From Amphiura filiformis (lineage: Eukaryota > Echinodermata > Ophiuroidea > Amphilepidida > Amphiuridae), in assembly GCF_039555335.1 (NCBI RefSeq), contig NC_092628.1, forward strand, positions 67,374,292 to 67,438,291: 64,000 nt of DNA, in the 5' to 3' direction. The first letter of the stretch is position 1. Every line of letters begins with the position of its first letter. Both the position numbers and the translations under genes were made by a program. This document shows, piece after piece, positions 49,101 through 58,090 of this stretch. The notes beneath the pieces were generated by a model, which did no database searches, was not told the DNA's origin, and was given only the letters and a program-made list of their open reading frames with translations.

Positions 49101-52100
49101 TGCTGGTACTTTTGTGGGTATCAATGGAAAGAGGACACCCATAATATCTTACTAATGTTACCAAATAAAAATACATACATCTAGTTTTGAAAATCAAAAT
49201 GCTTGATGAGGGTTAATAATAAAATTTAAATTTTAGTAAACTTAACATTTTGTACAAAAATGTCTATTTTTTCCAATAATAGGTAATACTAGTGTACTGA
49301 TTGTGACATACCTTGGAAGGGGAAATGGAACGTTAGAATCAGCTCAATTATTTATTGATCACGTCAGGTATGTAAAAACCTTTAATTGTCCGAACAAATC
49401 TCCAAAATTCACCTTGATTTTAAACGTATAAATCAATTTATTTTATCCCCCCCCCCCATGTAATGTTGTCCGCAGGAGTAGTTTAGTTCTTAGAATAATT
49501 TGATTCAGGACATTAGTAATTATGTCTACAAATTATATCTACCACTTATAAAACGTTGTGAATGTTAGCATAACATATTATATGTTGCCAGGAGGTTCGG
49601 CGGTTGGAAGGACAACTTTACTGGCTCTTTTGTCCTTGCCATATGCAGTGCAGCGCAAACCCCGAAGGTGTACTGTAACTTGCATCTTTTGTAGGCCTAC
49701 TTATACGGTATGTGATTGGTGAAAGAATAATAGGACCGCTATCAAATATTGATCTGGTAAACTTATCTATTCAATCGTGTGTAGAGCCAAAACGTGAGTT
49801 TTTGTTTTTCCGTAGACAAAGTTCAGAAGAAAGAAATCAAACAATCTTGGTTGGTAGTGGAATACTAAGCATCCAATTCCTGAATAATGGCACAAGGCAT
49901 TCCATTTCACCTTACTTTGACCTACCATATGCGGTATGTGGTTTCTTTATTCATTATCATCATCGTCATCGTCGTCATCATTATCATCATCATCAGCTTC
50001 GAACTTCATTTACAAGCATCATCTTAATCAGAATCGATTAACTTAATTTTCAACATACATGCAGAACTAATATTTATATTGGGAGGTAATCCAGCGGTCG
50101 GAAAGTCTACTTTACTTTGACTTTTTCATTTGTGACAGGAACTGAGTTCAATAATTTTCTTTTATGTGTCTTTCGCTTCTTGCAGAAATCCACGTCCAAC
50201 AAATGCAAGGGAAGGACTGAAACAGATGAAACACCGACATGTGGATTTTGGAATTCAAATATTGAGTAATACTATATAGTCAAGACCATAACATAACAAA
50301 TTCTTTCCCTGAAGTGTTAACAAATGTAATTAGTATCTACCAAACGATTCTATTTAATACCAGAACAATTGTGTTTTTCCGGGTACTTGTACCGTAGTTT
50401 AAAATAACAACCATTTTTACTGGTTTTGAAGGCCGATGTTTAAAGTATTCTTGCAAAGCTCTGTCTGAAGTTTAACGCCACATGAATAACCCATGATGCA
50501 GTCATGTCTACAGTAGAATTCACCGCGACCTTTGCAGGACTTAAACCCCATTAAAAGCTATTAAACCAAGATAACACTCATTGAAAACAGCTCAACTGAT
50601 TAAATCAGATCTTCTCTGGTTGTGCACATGTGTCTGTTTTATATGTGCGGTATCGCAATGAGCTGGTATTTATAGCTTCAGTTGGGTAACCGATTATAAA
50701 GGAAACGCAAGGAAACAATGGTATGTAGACCTTTGTTCACGAAATGAGACAATGGCCTGCTTTTTGTTAACCAGCATTCTTGAAAATGAGAAACATAATG
50801 ATTGTTGACTTAACACGGTTTGGAAATAATTTCTTCATATTTTTTGGTCGTTTACATATCCTTCCTAAAACACCAAAGTACGAATACTCGTATTTCCAAA
50901 CATCTAAATTAGCTAAAAATTTAGGACATGTTACAAAACTATATTTTCTAGAATTTTAGAAGAGTACTTTTAATATTGGCCGGTTATTTTTCACACAGCG
51001 ACGTTAACTAGGCAATGTACTATTACCTATAACATACACTAAAACACCAAAGTACGCATATTTCCAAACATCTAAATTAGCTAAAAATTTAGGACATGTT
51101 ACAAAACTATATTTTCTAGAATTTTAGAAGAGTACTTTTAATATTGGCCGGTTATTTTTCACACAGCGACGTTAACTAGGCAAATCCCCATACTTCTAAC
51201 GTAGGCTATTTGTAGAGGTCACGCGTCAATGGGAAGAGCACTGTGTATTGTGTAGGAAAACGGACAGTAACTGCAGTATGCAATGTTTAAAAAAAGCAAT
51301 TTAGCAATCAATTAATACAATATGAATGTATTGATTCAAATAATTTCCAGCGCATATTCTACCAAAGGATTGGCCACAGGATTGACCAAAATCAAAGATG
51401 GCGACAACGTGTTATCATGCTATTCAAACCATACAACAAGCTTTGCTATTCTGTTGCAAGTTTCTGAGTGTACTGTGGTAAGAAGGGTGACAATTTGTAT
51501 TGCCCATATAAGCATGTTATAGCAGAAATATGTTTTGTTTGGATTCTATAACTATTTCTTCCTCATGTCAGTAATCATGGCTAAATATTTCACAAATCTT
51601 TTGACTAGCAATCAAACCAAAAGCAACATAAACCTCTCAATCAATCAAGGTACAAACATAACACACAGCATGTGATGAAATCTAACCATTTTCACTTCAG
51701 TATCATCATCTTTAAATCGAGAATAGCTTCGCATCATTGGTGATATATTTCCATGCTTTGTTTCCACAAAAAGGTACCACAAAAACACCAAAAGATTCAG
51801 GATATTTTGACGAAGATGTTTTCTTCCATATCTGTCATAGCGCTTATCATCACCATCGTAGTGTTCTTATCATACGAGTAAGTACTTTAGTATATACGCA
51901 CTACAAAAGTATTGCAACATTGCTGAAAAAAGAATTGAACATTGATCCAATATCCTGTCGATTTCACCAAGGTGTCACTTGTGGTAACATCGTGCGCCTG
52001 TTCCAGTGCTAATACAATGGCAAAAAAAAAATGAATCCGTTTGAATGCAGAAACCAAAGAAACTTTAGTCCACAAAATGTCCAGATGCCTTTATTAGAAT

Positions 52101-55100
52101 GGTCGCCAAATAAATTAATCGGTTTCTGCAAGGTATCAGGAAAATGGTTGCGGAAGAGAAGTTGCGCGGAAGTTGTTATTGAACAAAAATAAATAACAGT
52201 CAACGTGATGGCTGACGTCTTGTAAGGGTTGTGGGATTCGGGAATTTTAATTGCAAAATAATAGGGTCACGTGGTTACTCCATAAAGGATATAATAGCAT
52301 TTAAACACGTAATGAACACACAAGTATTTTTGGTGCGATTCAAGGTCATCCGGTATGTGCTAGCCACGAACCGGGCCCCGAGACCTTTTTTCTTCTAAGT
52401 CTTCCAGACCTTCAAGGACCTTTGCCTTCTAAGGCTGGTATTTTCTTGCCGACACATCTATGAATCATTCTCCCACCTTGCATTATTTTCCTGATAGCTT
52501 GCAGAAACCAATTAGGTTCTTCGTCTCTGCATGTATTGAACATATTGAAACGGATTTCAGTCTTTCCACCATTGTAAGCACTAGAATAGCCGCATGATGT
52601 GACACGTTCCACCCCATTTATTAGCTATAATCTTACTTATTTCTGCAAAGAACAGTAAGTCATGTGAAATCGACAGAATATTGGATGAGTGGTCAACTTA
52701 TAGTTTGCGAAATTCTTCTTTTTTCAGCAATATTGCAATACTTTCGTGTAGTGTGTATAATGAAGGTGTGGACGGAGCATACATATGTTTCACTAAATAA
52801 CAAGGTTGCTGCTGCGGATACTGTTGCAGCTGTTGCTGATCCTGATCTACACCTACAAAATACTCAATAATGTTGCAAGAAGCAATATCTAATTGCTGAT
52901 GTTAATATTATAATTCAAATGCAGTGCGTGTGACTTAATTATACGTTGTTAAGATATTGAAAACCTATTTCGGACATGATCAGATCACATTTCTTTAATA
53001 ATATACTAATACCCGATTCGAATTCATAGGTCCCTACGTAGAGCTGAGCGTAACCAACTTCATGTTAATCTTGCGGCATCTCTGCTTGCTGCACACGGGT
53101 TGTTCTTGGCAGGAATTGATAGAACTGAGAACAAGGTGAGAGCTCCAAACTGATCAAAGCCTCATAAGATTCATTTTAGTTTGGGGGAGTTAGAAAGGTG
53201 AACCCGGCAGGTGAACTTTCCATAAGAATGTATACGCAATGCATTTCTAAAAGCTCCTGGATAAGAGCAGAACGATCCGGTGTCCAGAGGTTACAATATA
53301 AATTATATTTTTTGTATCAACGTGCATTGCATATTGGACTTCGGCATACAATATAATAATTATGTTCATAATCCTAAACTTCTGAAGATATGTAGATAGA
53401 TCTGAGGTAGGGAGGGGAGTACTCAAATATTGCTGGTAAGCAAGTGCCGCCTAGCTTTCAAAAATGCGTTCTCCAGATCGGAGTTTCGGGATGGTGGTCT
53501 CGACTATGAGCTTTGTATTACCCTTTTGGCTTAAATGCCTATACATTTCTCAGAAATAAGTGCTTGGACTTCAAATTTGAAGCTAATTTGAGTGCATTTG
53601 GAGAGAAATTTAGCCCGAAATTTAGCCAAAAGGCCCCGAGGACTTCAGGGGTCCCCGGAATGAAAAGAGCTTGAAAAGGGGCATTAAAGGCGGCACTGGC
53701 CCGAATAGTGCAAGGTATATGACATCCACCCAGGTAGGATTAGATTTATCAACGTTCCCTTCTGAATTTGTGAACTAAATTACTCTGTTTGCTTTATACC
53801 TCTACGATATTCTAGATAGTTTGCAAAGTGATTGCCATGCTACTGCATTATCTATTCCTGGCTGTCTTTGGATCCATGTTAGTTGAGGGAATAAACCTAT
53901 ACTACAAAATTGTAAAAGTATATGGTGCGGAGAAGAATCGACTGCCGATTTATATGGGAATTGCTTGGGGATTACCAGCTCCTATCGTAATCGTTACTGC
54001 TGGGATAAAATTCGAGAAGTACACTTCGGGAAACAGGTAAAAACGATGGAGTTGATGACCATGCATGATACTGAACTTTTGATATTGATGATGTCAATAC
54101 TGATGATAAAGTTGAAAAGCAATACAAATGTCCATCATTTTCACACATTGGATTTCAATGCAACATCTTTCATGTTATCTTCCATTTTCTTTCTTTCCTC
54201 TATAGTTGCTGGTTGAACACTGATGATGGTATAATCTGGGCATTTGTCGCACCGGTTATAGTCGTTATCATTGTAAGTATAAAGCTCACGAAAGTAGAGT
54301 ATATCTTGCGGCGGATTATTACATTCCTTAGATTTGTTACATTCTTTCTAACTGATTCTTTGTCAATTACAAATGTTTGTAAGTTTTGTGTATTTTGAGT
54401 TACAGTTATATCGACAACACACATTATGCTATATTTTTGTAACATAATATCACTATTCTCCCAACATCAATATGTCAGAGGCCTTAAAAGCAAAAGAGCA
54501 TTCAATTTTTAACGTGGGTTAGCAATCGGAATGAATAGATTCCGAAAACAACCGATATTTTAATGCAAAATTATCATAATTCATTAACTTACCACTATGG
54601 CTATTGACTAGTATGTTTATTTGGGAAATATTACAACTTGTTTCATTTGTTTGAATTGTAGTGCAACACCTGTATCCTTTTCATGATTGGCTATATTTTA
54701 TATAAGTCTGCTAATGCAGTAAGTGATGATGTGAACAAGATGGCGGGCACCAGGTACGTAAATGTGAATATAAAAGTAGGTGTATTCATGGACTGTGCAA
54801 AATGCGCTTTAATTTGGGTCAATATCGTATTATTCAGTTCCCCTCGGTCCCCTGGCAACTTACAATTCATACCACTTCGTCATTTTCAACATAAATGCTA
54901 ATCCCGGAAATGGTAAAACTACACTATGGTCAATGAGTGCTTCTACTCGATCAAAAATAACCTGTGCAAAATTTTCATTTTATGTTATCAAACGGTTAAA
55001 ATAATTAACGACCTCTAATTATGTAACTCAAACGGTTGCTTTATTTTCTACAGTAATATAATGTACCTATTTTTCTTGCAGAACATGTATCAAAGGCGCA

Positions 55101-57134
55101 TTAATTTTAACCCCTCTACTTGGCACAACATGGCTATTTGGTTTGCTGGCAATTGATAAAGCAGCAATTGCTTTCCAGTACTTGTTCATTCTTTGCAACT
55201 CACTCCAAGGATTGTTCATCTTCTTGATATACTGTGTCATGAATAAAGAGGTAAGTGAAAGACATCAGTCAATTTTTTATCAGGTAGAGGAGTTAGAAAT
55301 CAAGCAAAATATGCATTTGACTGTAAATTTTAAGATCATGACTTTTGAAATGCATTTTAAAAACCTCCGAAAACGGGAGATGATTTTGTTAATATGTTTT
55401 TAATCATGAGCTCTTTGGTCATTGGGTGACCGATGAGAAAATGAAAACTAAAAAGTTAGTATATCAACGAAAATGTTTCTAATATACACTAAGCCAGAAA
55501 AGAAACTTATAGTTTTTCACAAGGTCATACCTTAAAATCCTGTGCATCAAAATGAACCAAAATTACACACAGGATTACTTCAATACTCTACTCTAAACAC
55601 ATGTCAGTAACCAAGCAGTTGTCCAACTGACACAACAGCAAAATGCACTGACATGGAACAGTCCAATAAATGGCACCCAGCACAAGCAATCTGTAAGTGG
55701 AATGTTTCTTGAAGAAAGTGCGTGAAAAAATGAAATCAGCCACGTTCCACACTATTCAACTTACTCTTTGGAAATTGTCATCTGTGTAAGGATCTTATAC
55801 GCATTCTCACAGATTTCTTGTGCTGGGTGCCAATTATTGAGCTTTGAATGTTGCCCAGGAAGCTGTTCAATGTCAGTGCATTTTGCTGTTGTGTCAGTTG
55901 CACCAAATGCTGGTGACATGTGTTTAGAATAGGGTATTGAAGCAATCATGTGTGTTATTTTGGTTCATTTTGATGCACAGTATTTTAAGATATAGGGTCC
56001 ACAACTTATAAGTTCCCCCTAAATATTTTTTTAAATAAATCGAAAAGTATTTGACGAAATGCAAACGTGTAAAAAGATATAAGTAGCCTTATTTGCTTTA
56101 CACATGTGGGCTAAATTATAGCGTCACACGTAATTGGGTTCAGTCAAATAAGGCTACTTATATCTTTTTACACATGTGGGCCAAATTATAGCGTCACACG
56201 TAATTGGGTTCAGTCACAGCGGTTCATTATGTAAAAAAGAGACCGTTTTAAACAGTGTTAAAAGTTGCATCGGAGTCCATAGGAGTCAGATCTCAAACAT
56301 TACAGTAGGCCATGCCTATTCATGTGTTTGTTAAAGAAAACCTGACGGCTATGGACTCAGGTGCAACTTTTAAAACGGCCTCTTTTCTTACAAAATCTTT
56401 TTTTTTTTTTGGCTTAGTGTACATGTAGCATTAAATTCTACCCTCTATTTACGTTATTACCCAAATGTTATACCCGCACAGGTTCAAAACGTTGTCAGGA
56501 AGTCCTTGGAAAATAGCCGATTTTTTGAAGGGCGAAGATCAAACCAAGTTATACCACTTGAGCCAACTTCGGTAACGTACAAGTTTATCTGCTTGCATGC
56601 TATAGAAAAGTTATTACTACCATGACTACTGTTGTACAAAGGAAGAGAGACATTTACAGTGACACAGAAAGAGACGACGAGAGACAGAGTCAGGGGCAAG
56701 AGACACGAGGAGAGGAGAGAGCATGAATTTGGCAAATAATGTAGTAGAAAACTAAGAGTTGTAAAAGAAAACATACGCTACCGTGCCTCCGTGGCAGTTA
56801 CATATGGATTAAGAATTTTCTTTATCTTGACCCAAGGCTTACAGTAATATTATTTGTTTGATTTGTTGGGAGTGGCCTTCTTTTCCTTGATCTTTAAGTT
56901 TCTTTCCATATATTATATTATAGGCTAGCATGCTTATCAACTTTATAGCCTGACTTGGGCATTTAATTGAGCCGGGAAAAAGAAGCAACCTTTTAACAGA
57001 CAAATTCACAACAAATCCAGACAATTGAATATTCATTATTCATTACATGCAATACAGCAATCCATCTTAAAATCATGTATTTCTTCTCTCAACAGTCAAC
57101 CAAGACAACCTCGGTAGTGGCACCAACAGACTGA
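33594..57134 (+). CDS. Adhesion GPCR with IgGFc-binding-type and Calx-beta ectodomain
   Basis: Exons with GT..AG borders and consistent phases: 33594-33675, 34021-34479, 34982-35230, 35611-36102, 36415-36891, 37543-37641, 38571-38786, 39012-39110, 41537-41752, 42400-42498, 43192-43413, 44488-44586, 45844-46062, 47536-47645, 48230-48377, 48541-48672, 49283-49367, about 49726-49933, 50186-50265, 51351-51477, 51774-51877, 53030-53135, 53816-54036, 54206-54272, 54662-54753, 55082-55250, 56482-56571, 57096-57134. The product is about 1600 residues: signal peptide, novel module, IgGFc-binding domain, four Calx-beta domains, GAIN/GPS, seven membrane helices, 40-residue tail. Inferred role: a surface receptor sensing calcium-dependent or mucus/matrix ligands and signalling through G proteins. 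One gene is inferred because every junction keeps frame; transcript data are not available here. The 5' border of the exon near 49726 is uncertain. Confidence 0.85.
34982..36891 (+). CDS. Receptor exons 3-5: IgGFc-binding-type domain
   Basis: Exons 34982-35230, 35611-36102 and 36415-36891, about 400 residues, correspond to the N-terminal domain of IgG Fc-binding protein (FCGBP) and its invertebrate relatives. Matching landmarks in order: VFLTSQSTDMIIATIYIPG, QVLPTTQLGTEYYVLTLQ, TGTYIHSDKPVSVVAGTYT, HISPVRSWGYKFVLAPF, SSTKPIVVAQYIKS, MVMVPAVESFFTNVTF and VDGLILDD. In FCGBP this region begins a secreted mucus protein; here it is the outer part of a receptor. The ligand is unknown. Every junction is phase 1. 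Confidence 0.85.
35504..35561. repeat. 25-bp hairpin just before receptor exon 4
   Basis: Arms ttttcatacgtcctgtttag + tctaa (35504-35528) and the matching reverse complement (35536-35561, one mismatch) surround a 7-nt loop. It ends 50 nt before the exon 4 acceptor. Confidence 0.75.
36240..36335 (-). mobile_element. tRNA-like element (SINE head) on the minus strand
   Basis: On the minus strand: gggagcgggttagtgtagcg (tRNA-like 5' half with box A) ... cctgggttcgagctcc (box B). It lies in receptor intron 4. No full cloverleaf was confirmed, so a SINE or tRNA pseudogene is preferred over a working tRNA. Confidence 0.45.
37026..37417. mobile_element. Mariner-like MITE
   Basis: Ends CACTAAGCCAAAAAAGAAAC and its reverse complement, flanked by TA on both sides (37024-37025 and 37418-37419). 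392 bp, no transposase. A longer relative with the same ends is at 55487-56419. Confidence 0.88.
37543..38786 (+). CDS. Receptor exons 6-7: Calx-beta domain 1
   Basis: Exons 37543-37641 (99 bp) and 38571-38786 (216 bp). The fold signature is complete: INFEVSAMSVYESSGTASVA, then a Y-x-x-Y 'AVEYEDY' loop, IELIDDNISEPDKYFVVEI and the closing TILDDD. The acidic residues at the ends are those that bind calcium in the Na/Ca exchanger, integrin beta4 and ADGRV1 relatives. A mariner-like MITE and a hAT MITE sit in the neighbouring introns. Confidence 0.88.
38078..38389. mobile_element. hAT-type MITE (CAGGGCCGGATTTACC ends)
   Basis: Left cagggccggatttacc; right ggtaaatacggccctg. The 8-bp duplication tcgttacc lies at 38070-38077 and 38390-38397. 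312 bp, non-coding, in receptor intron 6. Confidence 0.92.
39012..41752 (+). CDS. Receptor exons 8-9: Calx-beta domain 2
   Basis: Exons 39012-39110 (99 bp) and 41537-41752 (216 bp), separated by a 2.4-kb intron full of repeats. Motifs: DTVSTVESSANVSLLL, GADFIIDDEPVFLPP, VDDIEFEMTEHFNVTI, ISILDDD. Phase 1 at both outer borders. Confidence 0.87.
39308..39460. repeat. Microsatellites (GTACA)n and (TACTGG)n
   Basis: A run of about a dozen 'acagt' pentamers (39308-39372) passes into 'tggtac' hexamers and 'tggtacatatac' dodecamers to 39460. Intronic. Confidence 0.85.
39617..39911. mobile_element. Inverted-repeat element, copy 1, with nested insertion
   Basis: Ends tttgatcagctcgtaatcgg and the mirror image cgattacgagctgatcaaa. 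A second copy at 63118-63366 lacks the internal (taa)n-plus-'aaagcgcat' piece found here at about 39755-39832, so that piece is a later insertion. Confidence 0.8.
40216..40409. mobile_element. Fold-back element with ~72-bp arms
   Basis: tattcgctacttgcacggtt ... catacatgaa at the left is mirrored by ttcatgtatg ... aaccgtgcaagtagcgaata at the right, with few mismatches and a ~50-nt centre. Confidence 0.85.
40411..40775. repeat. Tandem duplication of a ~180-bp unit
   Basis: 'cttcaacgatgcagtgataa' to 'gagccagatataatggaac' recurs with small changes from about 40602 to 40765. Non-coding, in receptor intron 8. Confidence 0.75.
41075..41104. repeat. Perfect 30-bp palindrome
   Basis: The half-site aatttcgttctggtg is followed without spacer by its exact reverse complement. 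Centre between 41089 and 41090, on a GTGCAC hexamer. Confidence 0.95.
41824..42163. mobile_element. hAT-type MITE (CAGTGGCGTAGAT ends)
   Basis: Left cagtggcgtagattt; right atctacgcctatg. The 8-bp duplication ttcgcgtg lies at 41816-41823 and 42164-42171. 340 bp, C/G-homopolymer-rich, non-coding. Same family as the pieces in both DCXR copies near 8060 and 15583. Confidence 0.9.
42400..43413 (+). CDS. Receptor exons 10-11: Calx-beta domain 3
   Basis: Exons 42400-42498 (99 bp) and 43192-43413 (222 bp). Motifs: IDFYDESISIREASGTATIK, TATDDFEVVLPTFIP, IIDDLVAEPDEQFGVEITG, ITIMDDD. An (att)n microsatellite runs to within about 10 bp of the second exon's acceptor, replacing the usual polypyrimidine tract region. 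Confidence 0.87.
42826..42974. mobile_element. Short MITE with 28-bp inverted ends
   Basis: cattaaggttattattgctt ... mirrored by aagcaacagtaaccttaatg. 149 bp. Just upstream, the sequence around cactaaccgcgaaat is duplicated (42665 and 42721). Confidence 0.8.
43062..43185. repeat. (ATT)n microsatellite before a receptor exon
   Basis: About 40 att triplets with a few gtt interruptions, ending about 6 bp before the acceptor region of the exon at 43192. Confidence 0.95.
43897..44183. mobile_element. MITE with ~48-bp inverted ends
   Basis: aatcatatcaatcattttag and onward at the left is mirrored by ctaaaatgattgatatgat at the right; inside, gacagcgccatctgttgtt pairs with aacgacaacagatcgcgc. Intronic, non-coding. 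Confidence 0.85.
44488..46062 (+). CDS. Receptor exons 12-13: Calx-beta domain 4
   Basis: Exons 44488-44586 (99 bp) and 45844-46062 (219 bp). Motifs: INFVTEISVVRESVGVALLF, SVIDYDINSLANVSLGP, IVDDAYGEYDEKFYVEISG, VIILDDD. The first acceptor (accgaag) is poor in pyrimidines. A long inverted-repeat element fills the intron. Confidence 0.86.
44627..45488. mobile_element. Long inverted-repeat element, copy 1
   Basis: The left 'caatgggattgaaggtatca' ... 'catgcgcgtattcc' is mirrored by 'ggaatgcgcgtatgatgtca' ... 'ccatcccattg' at the right; more inverted stretches lie inside. A relative is at 51964-52612, also in an intron of the same gene. The 99-residue frame inside looks spurious. Confidence 0.75.
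46571..47363. repeat. Dispersed repeat, copy 1 (receptor intron 13)
   Basis: From 'catgatgcagtcatgtctac' to 'acagtaactgcagtatg', about 790 bp. It recurs at 50492-51280 with high identity. Inside are two tandem ~165-bp subunits containing ctaaattagctaaaaattta and ttttaatattggccggttat. No coding potential. Confidence 0.85.
47536..50265 (+). CDS. Receptor exons 14-19: linker and GAIN domain
   Basis: Exons 47536-47645, 48230-48377, 48541-48672, 49283-49367, about 49726-49933 and 50186-50265. The first encodes an acidic linker (SLEEECIVSLDKAYDFESDL) and the next a helical segment (ENILNRVTDGDDRV). Then come VFAAVAKSLVSDMF, TSVLIVTYLGRGNGTLESAQ, RIIGPLSNIDLVNLSIQ and an ISIQFLNNGT-type strand. This order fits a GAIN autoproteolysis domain: helices, then the beta sandwich. 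The donor after 48377 is the weaker gtgcgt. The border before 49726 is ambiguous. Confidence 0.7.
47930..48075 (+). mobile_element. tRNA-derived SINE
   Basis: A tRNA-like head (gcctaacagatagggcgttc) with box B gggttcgagtcc near 47987-47998. It is followed by the body 'ccttgggtaagacacttta', a common SINE core in deuterostome genomes. In receptor intron 14. Confidence 0.65.
50492..51280. repeat. Dispersed repeat, copy 2 (receptor intron 19)
   Basis: Close copy of 46571-47363 in the same orientation, with the same two internal tandem subunits. It ends about 70 bp before the GPS exon. Confidence 0.85.
51351..51477 (+). CDS. Receptor exon 20: GPS motif
   Basis: Together with the end of exon 19 (CGFWNSN) this encodes the GPCR proteolysis site, ending SCYSNHTTSFAILLQVS. 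The usual core is C-x-C-x-H-L-(T/S)-x-F-A; here the His-Thr-Thr-Ser-Phe-Ala order is kept, so cleavage would fall between the two Thr. Several Cys and the second Trp of a standard GPS are missing, so self-cleavage is uncertain. Confidence 0.75.
51774..55250 (+). CDS. Receptor exons 21-26: seven-transmembrane domain (class B2)
   Basis: Exons 51774-51877 (TM1: SSISVIALIITIVVFLSY), 53030-53135 (TM2: NQLHVNLAASLLAAHGLFL, then GIDRTENK), 53816-54036 (TM3 HYLFLAVFGSMLVEGINLYY and TM4 YMGIAWGLPAPIVIVTAG), 54206-54272 (Cys-Trp of extracellular loop 2, then TM5), 54662-54753 (end of TM5, loop 3) and 55082-55250 (TM6 LGTTWLFGLLAI, TM7 YLFILCNSLQGLFIFLIYCV). These are the signature stretches of adhesion GPCRs. 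The Cys before TM3 (IVCKV) and the Cys of CWLN give the conserved disulfide. Confidence 0.93.
51964..52612. mobile_element. Long inverted-repeat element, copy 2
   Basis: Left 'aaggtgtcacttgtggtaac', right 'catgatgtgacacgttcc'. The interior shares 'actttagtccacaaaatgtc' and 'accaattaggttctt'-type stretches with 44627-45488. In receptor intron 21. Confidence 0.65.
55487..56419. mobile_element. Mariner-like element, larger relative of 37026
   Basis: Starts CACTAAGCCAGAAAAGAAAC; the right end mirrors it less perfectly as ttggcttagtg. TA on both sides (55485-55486 and 56420-56421). The left 500 bp form a big hairpin around about 55760. The right part contains a duplicated 'acacatgtgggc...gggttcagtca' unit (56098 and 56170). 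No transposase frame. Confidence 0.8.
56482..57134 (+). CDS. Receptor exons 27-28: cytoplasmic tail
   Basis: Exons 56482-56571 and 57096-57134 (stop TGA). They encode about 42 residues: VQNVVRKSLENSRFFEGRRS, then a Pro/Thr-rich end. The helix-8-like 'NKE/VQNVVRK' start is typical of adhesion GPCRs. The tail is very short and does not end in a standard PDZ ligand. Confidence 0.85.
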
Positions 57135-57228
57135 ATGAGCTGCAATGGGTGTACAAAACTGTACATAGCCTTTGAGCGTGTTTTTCAACTGTCTTTACTT
57201 AAAGCGTGTGCTATTTATATGTTCTTTA

Positions 57229-57234
57229 AATAAA
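57229..57234 (+). terminator. Polyadenylation signal of the receptor gene
   Basis: AATAAA about 95 bp after the TGA stop. A short 3' UTR is implied. Confidence 0.6.
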
Positions 57235-57639
57235 ATCTTATAAATTCTGGATTGTGTACGTATGATAGATGTTAGAATAATCGTTTGTGGCTTGCATTCT
57301 GCAATAAATAAATGATCATATATATAATAGGCCTATTAGATGTTTAAAATGTAATAGTGAATTTGTGTGCACACAAACAAATATGTGAGAAATGTTTTCT
57401 ATGTAATTTTTACAAGATTTTCTTGGCTCTTTATGATCCATTTCAAGAGCATGCAGCATAATGCAGATTTGAGGTGAGCAAGTAGGTTCCAGCTCCACAA
57501 GGTCTGTTTATATTCAGTTCTCATCTAATAACTTTGAATCCCATCAGTGAGCATCAGTTTAGTTTTATTTTCATCAATGTATATATACATCTAATAGCAT
57601 ATTTGTGATTCAGTTATCAAGATGTGCCCCTGTAGCACA

Positions 57640-57725
57640 ACTACTTTACTGCAGTCAAGTTAGCTCAATCAATAAGGCGTTCGACTATGGTGCGAGAGGT
57701 TGCGGGTTCAAACCCTGGCAGTGGT
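57640..57725 (+). mobile_element. tRNA-like SINE head
   Basis: agttagctcaatcaataagg (box A) and gcgggttcaaaccctggc (box B, about 57702-57719), in the right order and spacing for a tRNA-derived promoter. The acceptor stem does not pair clearly, so a SINE is more likely than a tRNA gene. Confidence 0.55.
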
Positions 57726-58090
57726 TTAGTACACTCTCATGGAAAATTAAGTTAATCTATTCAATGCACACTTGTGACTGCTTTGTTTGAATGTGAAAAC
57801 AAAACATTAAAACAACCTTAAACATGAACACATACACTAAACTTGACATATTGTATTATCTAGCTCATTGAAGTATTACATACATGAGCAGTTTTTATTA
57901 TCGTAGTTAATCCATAAGACATAGTCCAAACTGATGCATTTATTATTATTCAGTTACTCATATATCTTAGGACATATAATAAGTTTATATCTATTTATAT
58001 TAGACACACACAACAGGCCAAGATTTAACATAGACTTGGAAAGCATTGTAAGCACATCCAAGCTTGTGTGCTAACTTGCATGTACATATT

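Noticed and set aside
56484-56774. Minus-strand 96-codon frame
   Set aside because: Antisense to receptor exon 27, whose plus-strand reading fits the protein and splice sites.
57640-57725. Functional tRNA gene
   Set aside because: Promoter boxes are present but the acceptor stem and full cloverleaf could not be paired. A tRNA-derived SINE is more likely.
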